A DNA stretch of 64,000 nucleotides, from NCBI GenBank assembly GCA_900539195.1, contig UQBC01000004.1:1-64000 (forward strand), in the 5' to 3' direction. The notes beneath the pieces are model-generated. The model saw only the letters and a list, made by a program, of their open reading frames with translations, did no database searches and was not told the origin of the DNA. This document shows positions 40,034-48,891 of the stretch, piece by piece. Position numbers and translations under genes: made by a program. This DNA comes from an uncultured Oscillospiraceae bacterium (GTDB taxonomy: Bacteria > Bacillota > Clostridia > Oscillospirales > Ruminococcaceae). The stretch's first letter is position 1; every line of letters begins with the position of its first letter.

Positions 40034-40218
40034 AGGATACATATATAGAATTTTCAATGGCGGGAAGCCTTGAAAATACGGGAAAGTTAAGAGAGTTAAT
40101 AGATAAATTCCAGTTTGTAGGGATGACATGAAAAATGAAGTTTAAGGAACAGAGCTTTACCCTGTTTACCTATACAAATTATAGGACAATTCAAGGTTAT
40201 CACAGGCTCGAACCACTG

Positions 40219-40299
40219 GATTTTAAGGGAAAAGGTGCGTTCCACCATTTCCTTGTACAATAGGGGGTGAGTATGTTTTTCGTTGAACAACCGAGCCAT
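40219..40299. repeat. Interspersed repeat, copy 1 (before CPBP gene)
   Basis: About 81 bases nearly identical to 41293-41374, starting GATTTTAAG and ending near CCGAGCCAT. Each copy contains a GGGGG-rich ribosome-like site followed by ATG and the codons for MFFVEQP. Confidence 0.8.
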
Positions 40300-40407
40300 A
40301 TAGAAACTGTCGCATTATTGGCTAAAATATAGAATAATATAATTAATTTAGTTAGAAAGTAGTGCAATGAATAACATGAAATATATTCAGATTTTGGAGA
40401 CGGAACG

Positions 40408-41178
40408 ATGAAAAAAAGAAGTACAACCGTAGTGATAGTTACATTAACACTAATAATGACATTTATGGAAATGACCGCTTTGCCATCAGTGTTATTTTGC
40501 AATGTAAAAATTAAGGACATAAACCCGATTTATATTACATTGATGTTGAATTTTTTATTGGCTTTCGCAATTTGTTGGATATGCAAAAAGATTTTTATAA
40601 AAGATTGGGAGTTTGGTTTAAAGTTTAAAGGAGTTTTATCGGGACTAAAAAAATATGGATTACCTGCGGTAATTGCGACTGCATTAGTTACAATTGCTTT
40701 CTGTATCGGATTGACACCATTCGATAACAAGCCAACAATATGGAGAGTTATTGTTGAAGGCATTGTATATTACATAGGTGTTGGCATTATGGAAGAACTG
40801 TATTTGAGAGGTTTATTGCAGAATATTATTAAAATATGGTTTGGAAAGAGAAAAAATGCAACATTATATGCAATTTTAATTTCCTCTGTATTATTTGGTT
40901 TAGGACATATTTTTGGAGCTTTGGGACAGCCAATTGTGACAATAATAGCCAAAACAGTTTGGGCAACTGCACTTGGCATTTATTTCGGGGCAGTTTATGC
41001 TGTAAGTAAAAACCTTTGGGTTTCAATTATACTACATTTAATAATAAATCTATGTGGTATTCCGTTTTGCTTTTCAACAAGTAATCAGTACCCGACAATA
41101 GCTTTGATAACTTGTCTTGTGTCTTACATTTTACTTGCAATTTACGGTACATATATTGCAATAAAAAATAATGTGTAG
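40408..41178 (+). CDS. CPBP family intramembrane metalloprotease
   Basis: A 256-residue membrane protein with about seven transmembrane segments. The CPBP/Abi motifs are present: EELYLRGLLQ (Glu-Glu and Arg), GLGHIFGAL (His in a membrane segment) and SIILHLIIN (second His). These enzymes process prenylated proteins or, in bacteria, give immunity to bacteriocins. It stands alone, flanked by the two interspersed repeats, and is more AT-rich than the host genes downstream, suggesting acquisition. Confidence 0.88.
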   Translation: MKKRSTTVVIVTLTLIMTFMEMTALPSVLFCNVKIKDINPIYITLMLNFLLAFAICWICKKIFIKDWEFGLKFKGVLSGLKKYGLPAVIATALVTIAFCIGLTPFDNKPTIWRVIVEGIVYYIGVGIMEELYLRGLLQNIIKIWFGKRKNATLYAILISSVLFGLGHIFGALGQPIVTIIAKTVWATALGIYFGAVYAVSKNLWVSIILHLIINLCGIPFCFSTSNQYPTIALITCLVSYILLAIYGTYIAIKNNV

Positions 41179-41292
41179 TATTAATACTTGAAACTTTCAG
41201 TTTGCAAAAATGAAAGCAGAGATTTTAATTGCAGTAAATTTGCCTATACAAACAATAAGGCATATCAAACTTGTAACTGGCTTGATGCCCCA

Positions 41293-41374
41293 GATTTTAA
41301 GAAGAAAGGTGCGTTCCACCATTCCCTTGTACAATAGGGGGGTGGGTATGTTTTTCGTTGAACAACCGAGGCAT
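41293..41374. repeat. Interspersed repeat, copy 2 (after CPBP gene)
   Basis: Nearly identical to 40219-40299; similarity fades gradually upstream (CCTATACAAA, about 40169 and 41243). Confidence 0.8.
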
Positions 41375-41459
41375 GTTGAGTATGGGGTTTCGATGCCGAG
41401 AAAAGCGCAGTAAATCGGGGTATGTGGCTTAACGGTGCGGTTTGTGAAAGGAGTTTACA

Positions 41460-42152
41460 ATGATAATTTACTGTATGAGTGATATCCACGGTTGCCTTGC
41501 GGAATTTGAGAACGCACTTTCACTTGTTCTCGATAATATAGAACAGGGCAAGGCGAAGCTCGTTCTTCTCGGCGATTATATCCACGGCGGTCCGGATAAC
41601 CGTGGTGTTCTGGACAGGATAATGAAGCTCCGGGAACGTTTCGGTTCGGACAGAATTATTGCTCTGCTCGGCAACCACGATGAATGGGTAGTCAACGGAT
41701 CATCAACCATAAGCAACAATTCTGTATATGCCCGTATAGAAGAGTGGGAGGATGAGAGCGATGATGACGAGTATATCAACTGGCTTTCTTCCCTTCCGCT
41801 GTATTATGTGGAGGGAAACACGATTTTCGTTCACGCCGGTATTGATGAAGAAGCGGGTGATATGTGGGAATGGGAAACATCGGAAGATGTATTCACCTCA
41901 AAATATCCCGCTGAAACCGGCAAAATCGAGGGGCTTGATATGAAAGTAGTCGCAGGTCATGTCGGCACCGCCGAAATATCCGGCGACAAGTTCTTCCACG
42001 ACATTTATTTCGACGGAGAATCTCACTATTACGTAGACGGCACTGTTCTCGACAGCGGAGTTATTCCGGTACTTATGGTAGATACGGAAAATGATAAGTA
42101 TTATCAGGTGACAGACTCGGGTAAACGGCTGATTGAACCTTACGAAGAATAA
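41460..42152 (+). CDS. PP2A-like metallophosphoesterase (Ser/Thr phosphatase type)
   Basis: A 230-residue calcineurin-type phosphoesterase: DIHGCLAEF (metal ligands Asp, His), GDYIHGGPDNRGVLDR (GDxxxRG-like), LLGNHDEW (GNHD), FVHAG and VAGHVGT supply the two-metal centre. Length and order match bacterial PrpA/ApaH-like protein phosphatases. GAAAGGAG precedes the ATG. Substrate unknown; phosphoproteins or dinucleoside polyphosphates are possible. Confidence 0.92.
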   Translation: MIIYCMSDIHGCLAEFENALSLVLDNIEQGKAKLVLLGDYIHGGPDNRGVLDRIMKLRERFGSDRIIALLGNHDEWVVNGSSTISNNSVYARIEEWEDESDDDEYINWLSSLPLYYVEGNTIFVHAGIDEEAGDMWEWETSEDVFTSKYPAETGKIEGLDMKVVAGHVGTAEISGDKFFHDIYFDGESHYYVDGTVLDSGVIPVLMVDTENDKYYQVTDSGKRLIEPYEE

Positions 42153-42218
42153 GGCTTAAGGAACGATCAAATAAAAGGGCAAGGGGCGGATATGCGGAAG
42201 TGGTGTGACTGTGGGCGG

Positions 42219-42430
42219 GAGATATATATTCAAAACGTCATATTACAAATGAAAATGAAGCAGCAAAAATGTATGCAATTATAAAGCAGGCAAACGGACA
42301 ATCATATACGTGAATGGTTTTCGGATATTATTGCCCGGTACAATCTCAAGATGGTTATGATCGCTATCTTGAAAGTATTCACAATCAGTTTTATATCACG
42401 ATGCTTAACAAATGTAATCCTACAGACTGA
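42219..42430 (+). pseudogene. Possible gene remnant
   Basis: One frame reads SKRHITNENEAAKMYAIIKQANGQSYT, a TGA at 42311, then MVFGYYCPVQSQDGYDRYLESIHNQFYITMLNKCNPTD to TGA 42428. The composition looks protein-like on both sides of the internal stop. No family is recognised and no ribosome site is clear. The rest of 42153-42521 appears non-coding. Confidence 0.3.
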
Positions 42431-42521
42431 ACAGGCGGAACACTTCGATAATATTGCAATCGGTCACAAAATGTGGTATACTATCGTGTAATAAACAGAA
42501 ATATGTAAAAGAGGCTTCACC

Positions 42522-43328
42522 TTGACTAATTTCAATAAATCAGAGTATATCACAATAATAAGTGAGCGGCGGAAAGTGGTGATTTCCGTCGGCTCTATAC
42601 TATATATAGTAATGGAAGGCAAATCAGCCGAGATACACCTGTCGGACGGAAAGATACATAAAACAAGAATGACCTTTGCAACTCTTGAAGAGATGCTGGG
42701 TGACGGTTTTATCAAGGCACACAGAGGATGTATCGTATCCGCTATGGCTATTCACGAAATATCCGATATGATAGACCTTGTAAACGGCGAAAAGCTCGAA
42801 TATGCACGCCGCAGGAAGAATGCCATAATCGAAAGCCTGCAGACGAGCAGAAAAAGGATAATAAAAGGCTTTGATCATGACGGTGTGCCGGATACCGAAG
42901 AGCAGTATCACGACTATTATCGCTCCTTTGATGCTATGCCGTTTGCGTTTACCGATATTGAGATGATATTCAACGATGAGTGTAAAGCGGTCGACTGGAT
43001 ATTCCGCTATGCAAACGAAGCGCTTGCAAGGCTGGAAAAGCTCCCGCTCGAAAAGCTGATCAGTCGATCATTCGGTACACTGTTCAGCAATATGGACGCT
43101 AAGTGGCTGAAAGGATATGAGCGTGCCACGCTTTACGGCGAAACGCTCGAGCTTATGGACTACAGCCCCGAGATAGATACGCATCTTAAGGTAATATGCT
43201 TTCCTACCTTCAAGGGACATTGCGGATGTATCCTGTTTGACGTTGATAAGATATGGTTTGAACAGCACAGCGATGATTCCGTAAAGACATTGGCAAGATA
43301 TTACGCAAAGCTACCGAATAACAAGTAA
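42522..43328 (+). CDS. LytTR DNA-binding regulator with C-terminal PAS domain
   Basis: A 268-residue protein. Residues about 8-95 form a LytTR domain (ISVGSILYIVMEGKSAEIHLSDGKIHKTRMTFATLEEMLGDGFIKAHRGCIVSAMAI), which normally sits at the C-terminus of response regulators. Residues about 125-265 look like a PAS domain (DIEMIFNDECKAVDWIFRYANEALARLEKLPLEKLISRSFGTLFSNMDAKWLKGYERATLYGETLEL). No receiver domain is present, so the PAS domain is probably the sensor. TTG 42522 follows AAGAGG. A terminator follows. Confidence 0.85.
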   Translation: MTNFNKSEYITIISERRKVVISVGSILYIVMEGKSAEIHLSDGKIHKTRMTFATLEEMLGDGFIKAHRGCIVSAMAIHEISDMIDLVNGEKLEYARRRKNAIIESLQTSRKRIIKGFDHDGVPDTEEQYHDYYRSFDAMPFAFTDIEMIFNDECKAVDWIFRYANEALARLEKLPLEKLISRSFGTLFSNMDAKWLKGYERATLYGETLELMDYSPEIDTHLKVICFPTFKGHCGCILFDVDKIWFEQHSDDSVKTLARYYAKLPNNK

Positions 43329-43341
43329 AATAGCCGGATCT

Positions 43342-43363
43342 ATGCCGCCCGTCAGGGCGGCAT
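43342..43363. terminator. Bidirectional terminator
   Basis: ATGCCGCCC and GGGCGGCAT pair around GTCA; a short T-run follows. Confidence 0.8.
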
Positions 43364-43419
43364 TTCAGCTTGTAGAAAAAGTATGTTTGGTTACAAAATG
43401 AAGCGCTGCACAGTTCAGT

Positions 43420-44925
43420 TTATATCTCCCCGAACTCCTCTAGCCTCTGCATAATTTCCTTGCTTCTGTCATTAAACAACAGAGCCTTGTTATGCTCGTA
43501 ATACTCCTTACAGCCAAACTCGGAAATAAATCTCGCCGTGTGGCTGTTTGCAGTAAGCTCAGTTACAAGTATCAGCATTTCCTGTCCGTCGGTGTACACG
43601 TCATTGCAGAAAATAAATGCGTTTGACATCTTATCCTGTGCCGTTTTTGCCGAAATTTTAAGCTCAGACACAAGACTGTCATATCTGTTTCTGATATCTG
43701 CAAACGCCGTTTTTCCGTCCTTGCCGACTGTGAGCGCAGTCATATTCTCAAGCTGTGATATTGCTCTTGCAAGTGTTTTCTGACGTGATACGGAAATGCT
43801 TGACGACTGCTTGCCGTTTTCAAGCTCCTTTTTCTTTACCGCTATAAGCTCATTCATCAGCTTTTCTGCGGAAATATCGCTGTCATGCGTTCTCAGTTTG
43901 AATTCTTTCAGCGTTACAAGCGTTTCACGGAGCATATCCTCGCCGTCCGTGACCTGCTTTGCCGATGCCGTAACACTGTCAAGGATAAGTCCGAGCAGGG
44001 ATAAACGCTCGTCAAACTTTGCGTTTTTAGCCCTGTCTTTTATGCTGTCACTTGCATTGCCGCTGAGTATCTCGTCTATCTGATAGTCGCTCCTGTACTT
44101 ATTGAACAGGTCGTAATATGCCGCAAAGCTTCTCGCTGTCCTGTCGTGCTGTATGTACTGACGAATAAGCTTTATGTCGACCTTAATATTATTCTTCTCG
44201 TACAGGGTTATCATCTGCGATAGGTCTTCCCAGCCTCTCGCCGTAACGAACGATTTTCCGTCAACCGTACTTTCTATGCGGTAAAAATCCGCTTTCTTAA
44301 TTTCAAGATAGGTAAGCACAGAGGCATGAACGCCTGCCCTGTAAGCATACTCTTTCCACGCCGTAAAATCAGGCTCGATGTCAATTCTTTTCAGCCTGTC
44401 CCACGTTACAATGTCAAACTCACGGACGGAATTATTGTATTCGGGCGGATTTCCCGCAGTGACTATTATCCAGCCGTCAGGCACTCTGTGTCTGCCGAAC
44501 ACCTTGTATTGCAGGAACTGGAGCATAATCGGAGCAAGCGTTTCGGACACGCAGTTTATCTCATCGAGGAACAATATGCCCTCTTTTACACCTGTGTTTT
44601 CCATAAGGTCATACACTGCCGAAATGATCTCCGACATAGTGTACTCCGACACATCATATTCCTTACCGCCGTAATTCTTGTGTACAATGAACGGCAGTCC
44701 CAGTGCGGATTGCCTTGTGTGGTGCGTCATAGAGTACGATAACAGACCTACTCCCATTTCCGACGCTACCTGCTCCATTATCGCAGTCTTGCCTATTCCG
44801 GGAGGTCCCATCAGAAATACAGGGCGTTGTTTTTCAACAGGAATCGCATAGTCGCCAGTTTCGTCCTTTGTGAAATATGCCGTCATGGCATTTTTTATCT
44901 GTTCTTTTGCTTCTTTGATATTCAT
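43420..44925 (-). CDS. MoxR-type AAA+ ATPase
   Basis: A 501-residue AAA+ protein: Walker A GPPGIGKT at residues 40-47, Walker B GILFLDEIN near 117-123, sensor 1 in WIIVTAGNPPEYN, and an arginine-finger region in DRLKRIDIEP. A long helical C-terminal region (from about residue 240) is specific to this group. MoxR ATPases act with VWA-domain partners as remodelling chaperones for metal or complex assembly, and such pairs also occur in conflict systems. It follows the VWA gene by 11 bases on the same strand, behind AAAGGAGC. Confidence 0.9.
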   Translation of the reverse strand: MNIKEAKEQIKNAMTAYFTKDETGDYAIPVEKQRPVFLMGPPGIGKTAIMEQVASEMGVGLLSYSMTHHTRQSALGLPFIVHKNYGGKEYDVSEYTMSEIISAVYDLMENTGVKEGILFLDEINCVSETLAPIMLQFLQYKVFGRHRVPDGWIIVTAGNPPEYNNSVREFDIVTWDRLKRIDIEPDFTAWKEYAYRAGVHASVLTYLEIKKADFYRIESTVDGKSFVTARGWEDLSQMITLYEKNNIKVDIKLIRQYIQHDRTARSFAAYYDLFNKYRSDYQIDEILSGNASDSIKDRAKNAKFDERLSLLGLILDSVTASAKQVTDGEDMLRETLVTLKEFKLRTHDSDISAEKLMNELIAVKKKELENGKQSSSISVSRQKTLARAISQLENMTALTVGKDGKTAFADIRNRYDSLVSELKISAKTAQDKMSNAFIFCNDVYTDGQEMLILVTELTANSHTARFISEFGCKEYYEHNKALLFNDRSKEIMQRLEEFGEI

Positions 44926-44936
44926 ATTCTGCTCCT

Positions 44937-46364
44937 TTAGATTTCATCCGACGGAAGAACAAGCTTTATCGCCCACGGCGGAACTACGGGATTGTTGTAC
45001 TCATCGTCTATGAATACAAATGCCGTTTCATACGGCGGTTTTCTTTCGGGAAAATCCCCGTATCCGTCTGTAAGATATATAAGCCCCTTGAGATTTGTAA
45101 ACTCTTTGCTTTGTATCAGCTTATCAACATAAGCGAATACCGGGCGGAAATCAGTACCGCCGAATCCGTGCAGTTTCATTGCAGCAAGATAATCGTCAAA
45201 CTCTTCCTGCGAGGTTATCTTTCTGTCCTCCTGTATGTCCGTGTCGCACTGAATAACATGAAGATTTATCTTTGTGAAAAAGCTTTCCTCGTTTTTGAGG
45301 ATATTGTACGTCTTCTGAATGAATTTCTGTACAAGCTCTCCTGATACCGATCCCGATGTATCGATCGCTATAACAAATTCCCTTATCCGCTTTACTTCCT
45401 TGAATTCAAGCGGTTCTATAAGCGGCATACGCTCATATAGTTTCAGTCCGTAGGTATAGAAGATATAATCAAACTCATCATCGTTTACACGCATGGCTTC
45501 TCCCATTACGGAGAACTTTTTAAGAAATTGCGTATAGTCGTATTTCTCACGGTTGACAGCGTTCAGATTCTGAATGAAGCTGCCCTTTGTGTCGCCTTTT
45601 TCCTTTGAAAACGCTTCTATTTCGATCTGCATTTTCTCCGAAATTTCTTTCCAGTCCTTTTCAAGCTGTGAGGCGGTTTCAGCTGACATCTGCATATCAT
45701 TTCCCGTTTCATCTTCATTTCCGGGATTTTCTGCGTTACCGTTTCTGTTGTTGCCATTGCTGTTATCCGTATCATTACCCGACGGTCCGTTATCAGAATT
45801 CATGTCATTACTGTTCCGGCTGTTGCCGTCCTTGCTGTCCGGATTGCTTTTGATCTGCATTGAAGCTTCTGTTTCAGGCGGCTTTGCATACCAGATTCTG
45901 TGGTCGTCTTCCGCAAACAGCTCCGACCAGGCATAGACCTGCAAATCGTCAACATTTCTCAGAAGATAATCATATATCTTCTCTGCGGTGACAAACCGGC
46001 AATCCGTTTTGATTTTGTCGATAATACTACCCTGTCTGACTTGTCGAGGCGAAGAAAGCGCCTTTATATCGAGCTCATTCATGATATTCTCAGCAGCGAT
46101 ATCGCACGCCAGATTCCACCTGAGCGTGTCTACAAGCGTACCGACAATATTGTGACGGAACACGCAATGAAGCATCATATGAAGATATGCCCGTGTTATG
46201 TTATATCCGGATTTATAGCTTTTCAGCACATAGCTTTCGTCATAGAAAATGTATCTGCCGTCAGTAGCAACAGTTTCGGTTATGATCGAGGTTTTGAGCG
46301 GCAGCATATTAATTGCGTTGTCAAGAAATCTGAGATTTACGGCAAGCGTATTGCGGGACAGCAT
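44937..46364 (-). CDS. VWA-like protein (DUF2201), partner of the MoxR ATPase
   Basis: At least 475 residues. The N-terminal domain has histidines at 62, 66 and 71 (LHMMLHCVFRH), a pattern suggestive of a metallopeptidase-like DUF2201 domain. A low-complexity Asn/Ser/Gly/Asp linker follows (about 172-222), then a VWA domain with MIDAS motif AIDTSGSVSG and GGTDFRPVF. The first ATG (46364) has no ribosome site, and the same frame is open upstream to the LRR stop codon at 46455-46457 with protein-like sequence (DKGSDFTDKEYEKAKERAEKLSALATDIL). The true start is probably a non-standard or mutated codon at 46452-46454 (ATC). Confidence 0.85.
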   Translation of the reverse strand: MLSRNTLAVNLRFLDNAINMLPLKTSIITETVATDGRYIFYDESYVLKSYKSGYNITRAYLHMMLHCVFRHNIVGTLVDTLRWNLACDIAAENIMNELDIKALSSPRQVRQGSIIDKIKTDCRFVTAEKIYDYLLRNVDDLQVYAWSELFAEDDHRIWYAKPPETEASMQIKSNPDSKDGNSRNSNDMNSDNGPSGNDTDNSNGNNRNGNAENPGNEDETGNDMQMSAETASQLEKDWKEISEKMQIEIEAFSKEKGDTKGSFIQNLNAVNREKYDYTQFLKKFSVMGEAMRVNDDEFDYIFYTYGLKLYERMPLIEPLEFKEVKRIREFVIAIDTSGSVSGELVQKFIQKTYNILKNEESFFTKINLHVIQCDTDIQEDRKITSQEEFDDYLAAMKLHGFGGTDFRPVFAYVDKLIQSKEFTNLKGLIYLTDGYGDFPERKPPYETAFVFIDDEYNNPVVPPWAIKLVLPSDEI

Positions 46365-46454
46365 AAGTATGTCAGTTGCAAGCGCCGAGAGCTTCTCGGC
46401 ACGCTCCTTTGCCTTTTCATATTCCTTATCCGTAAAATCACTTCCTTTGTCGAT

Positions 46455-47255
46455 TCAATAAGTTATCCCGTTGTACCAATCGGTTATTTCATTGCCTGTC
46501 TGAGATGAGTAAATATGTATTTTTTCGCAACCGTAAAAAATTCTCCGTGAAATAAAGGTATTTTCACTTAGCGTCACCTTTTCAAGGGAAGTACAGTTTG
46601 CAAATGCGTGTTGCTCTATAACTCGCACCGTATCGGGAATAGTCAGCTCCTTCAGCGAGGTACATCCCGCAAAAGCGGCACCGTGTATATTACGAAGATT
46701 TCTGCCGAAAATCACATTTTTCAAAGAAGTGCATTTTTCAAAAGCAGATAAACGTATTTTGATAAGGCTGTCCGGCATGATAACTGTTTCCAGATTTGTG
46801 CAGGAATAAAATGTACCGGCAAATATTTCGCTTATACCATCAGGCAGTTTCACCGATTTAAGCGTATTACATTCATAAAAAACGCAGGCTGATATTGCAC
46901 GTATATTGTCAGGTATAATGAGGTTTTCTTCATTTCCGTTATATTTCATCAGAATACCGCCGACACTGACGAACTCTTCCTTGCGGTTTTCAAGAAATCC
47001 TGTACCGTCAAATGCTTTACTGTCGATAAATGTGACGCTCGACGGTATAACCAGTTCCTCAAGGCTTACACAGTCGCAGAATGTACAGTCAAGTGACTTT
47101 ACTCCGTTCGGTATGACGATCCGCTTTATTGAACCGCACCCCCGAAAGGCATTTTTATCTATCATAAAAATGCCTTTCGGGACAATGATCTCCGTATCAT
47201 CGGATTCCGGTGTGCATTTCAGCAGATTGAAGTCTTTATAATAAAATTTAACCAA
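46455..47255 (-). CDS. BspA-type leucine-rich repeat protein (266 aa)
   Basis: A protein of LRR_5 (BspA-type) repeats, about 23 residues each: IPKGIFMIDKNAFRGCGSIKRIVIPNGVKSLDCTFCDCVSLEELVIPSSVTFIDSKAFDGTG and so on. No signal peptide or anchor is visible, so it should be cytosolic, unlike most BspA-type surface proteins. The start is TTG 47255 after AAAGGAG. It is between the larger LRR gene and the VWA/MoxR pair, in one direction with short gaps, suggesting that the LRRs are binding partners of the ATPase system. Confidence 0.85.
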   Translation of the reverse strand: MVKFYYKDFNLLKCTPESDDTEIIVPKGIFMIDKNAFRGCGSIKRIVIPNGVKSLDCTFCDCVSLEELVIPSSVTFIDSKAFDGTGFLENRKEEFVSVGGILMKYNGNEENLIIPDNIRAISACVFYECNTLKSVKLPDGISEIFAGTFYSCTNLETVIMPDSLIKIRLSAFEKCTSLKNVIFGRNLRNIHGAAFAGCTSLKELTIPDTVRVIEQHAFANCTSLEKVTLSENTFISRRIFYGCEKIHIYSSQTGNEITDWYNGITY

Positions 47256-47314
47256 AGAAAACTCCTTTCCGAATTATATCACAAACAGCCTCCGATAAAA
47301 GTCACATATAAGGC

Positions 47315-48502
47315 TTATAGTTCCAGTGATGACAGCAGATTGCAAAAATTGTCGTGTTCCGGACTGTTTGCAACCGTCAGAAGAAATGCGGCGGCAGAGG
47401 TATTACCCTGCTCGTCTGCAAATTCAATAAGCCCTGTTACATTCCCGGCGGTGATCAAGCCGTTTTCCTTGCATATTTCAAGTAGCTCCGCACTGTCCTG
47501 CGTAATACAGTAACGTACGGCGTTTTCCGCATTATTATGCAGGAAATCAAGGTAATGCTCCTCTGCTGCGGCGCTGAGATTCACTCTGTACATAAGACGT
47601 GAAAACGCTATCGCATATTGAAGATTTTCGTCCTGCAAAGCGGGGAAATAATTATCCTGCGCCGTAAAATCAAAACCGCCTTTGTCCCAGATATTACGCA
47701 ATATAAAATTGTACGCCGATGATCCGTCGGTCGCCGTAACTGCTTTATAAAGCGGTTTCCCGCTGATTGTGCTTCTGACAGTAACGCTTACGCAATCGGA
47801 AAATGCGTCGCCGCCGACTGAAATTATGCCGTCCGGAATCTCAAGTTCATTCAGGCTTTCACACATAAAGAATGCCTTTTCTCCTATGCTTTCCAACCTA
47901 TCGGGAATATTTACCGATCTCAGGCTGTGACAGTTCAGAAATGCCATATTTCCTATTTTAAGCAAACTATCCGGAAGTGTGATATAAGCAAGGCTTGTAC
48001 ACTCTTTGAAAGCTCGCTCATCAAGCTCTGTGACTGTATCGGGCAGAGATACCGATATCAGCGACAGGCAACTTCCGAAAAGATTATACCCTATTTTAGT
48101 GATGCCTGCAGGAATGTCAATACTTTCAAGGCTTGTGCACCCCCAGAAAGCAGAATTCCCGATTTCCGTAAGTTTATTATCAAGATATATTGTATTGAGT
48201 GCACTGCACTGGGCGAAAGCACAGCTTCCGAGCCGATCAACACTGCCCGGCAACGTGACAGAAGTCAGCGATGAACAGCCGTAGAATGCGCCGTCGTTTA
48301 TGACTTTCAGACTTTCCGGGAGCGTAACGGCAATAACGCTCTGTAAGCCGCAGAGGGCGTCCTTGCCTATGGTCGTTACACCGTCAGGCACGGTAATGAC
48401 AGTTTCGTCCTCTTTTAGCAGACATTTTTTCAGTACAGCATCCTTTATATCAAATTGTGCCAAAGCAATTACCTCTTCCTGCTGTAGTATAAAAAAGTTC
48501 AT
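47315..48502 (-). CDS. BspA-type leucine-rich repeat protein (395 aa)
   Basis: An LRR_5 protein (about residues 35-250: VPDGVTTIGKDALCGLQSVIAVTLPESLKVINDGAFYGCSSLTSVTLPGSVDRLGSCAFAQCSALNTIYLDNKLTEIGNSAFWGCTSLESIDIPAG...) with a helical C-terminal domain (about 280-395) containing ankyrin-like phrases (NAVRYCITQDSAELLEICKENGLITAGNVTGLIEFADEQGNTSAAAFLLTVAN). No signal peptide, so cytosolic. TTG 48463 (MAQFDIKDAVLKK), preceded by GGAAGAGG, is a likely alternative start. It heads the LRR-LRR-VWA-MoxR unit. Confidence 0.85.
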   Translation of the reverse strand: MNFFILQQEEVIALAQFDIKDAVLKKCLLKEDETVITVPDGVTTIGKDALCGLQSVIAVTLPESLKVINDGAFYGCSSLTSVTLPGSVDRLGSCAFAQCSALNTIYLDNKLTEIGNSAFWGCTSLESIDIPAGITKIGYNLFGSCLSLISVSLPDTVTELDERAFKECTSLAYITLPDSLLKIGNMAFLNCHSLRSVNIPDRLESIGEKAFFMCESLNELEIPDGIISVGGDAFSDCVSVTVRSTISGKPLYKAVTATDGSSAYNFILRNIWDKGGFDFTAQDNYFPALQDENLQYAIAFSRLMYRVNLSAAAEEHYLDFLHNNAENAVRYCITQDSAELLEICKENGLITAGNVTGLIEFADEQGNTSAAAFLLTVANSPEHDNFCNLLSSLEL

Positions 48503-48606
48503 TCTTCTTTGTTTACCGCAATAATTCTATATGTCGATATCATTATCGTCAACAAGCGGAATTCTGACTTTTTTACAGCAAACAATGTCAATTCTGCACA
48601 GGTCGT

Positions 48607-48891
48607 TTAATTCACTGAGCTATTTGCTGAATTATCAGCGTTTTGTTCATTCGGAACATCATAGGACATTTTCTGATGAACAGTAAAGAAAAATGTACTG
48701 TATTTTCCGTGTTCGCTTTCAGCGCTTATCGTTCCGTTCATCTTCTCGGTACAATATTTACTTGCCGCAAAAACGATGCCCGTACCTTCTTTGCTGTGCT
48801 TTTTCCCGTTAAAGCACTTCGTAATTGGAAAAGCACATATTGTTATGTGTTTTCCGATGTGATTGCTTGTACCCGGTATGCCGATAAAGAC
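48607..48891 (-). pseudogene. Histidine kinase remnant (HATPase C-terminal piece)
   Basis: In one minus-strand frame the text KEGTGIVFAASKYCTEKMNGTISAESEHGKYSTFFFTVHQK is the G2 box and last strands of a sensor kinase ATPase domain (normally GTGLGLAIxK...NGxIxxES--G-GSTFxFT). The frame is closed at both sides (stop at 48607 and TAG at 48892-48894); no H-box or N-box is found upstream. It is a decayed gene. The rest of the 48503-49196 gap shows no gene. Confidence 0.7.

Larger units (their letters stand above)
39976..40407. other. Gap with right IME boundary and first interspersed repeat
   Basis: The right copy of the 20-base direct repeat is at 40014-40033, inside an inverted pair TTTTCCCTTGT (39992)/ACAAGGGAAAA (40024). 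The rest is AT-rich; the interspersed repeat lies at 40219-40299. No convincing gene is seen. Confidence 0.5.

Noticed and set aside
40096..40299. Minus-strand 67-codon frame in the first interspersed repeat (and its relative near 41.3 kb)
   Set aside because: The two repeat copies differ in frame and length beyond the repeat; no conserved protein is implied.
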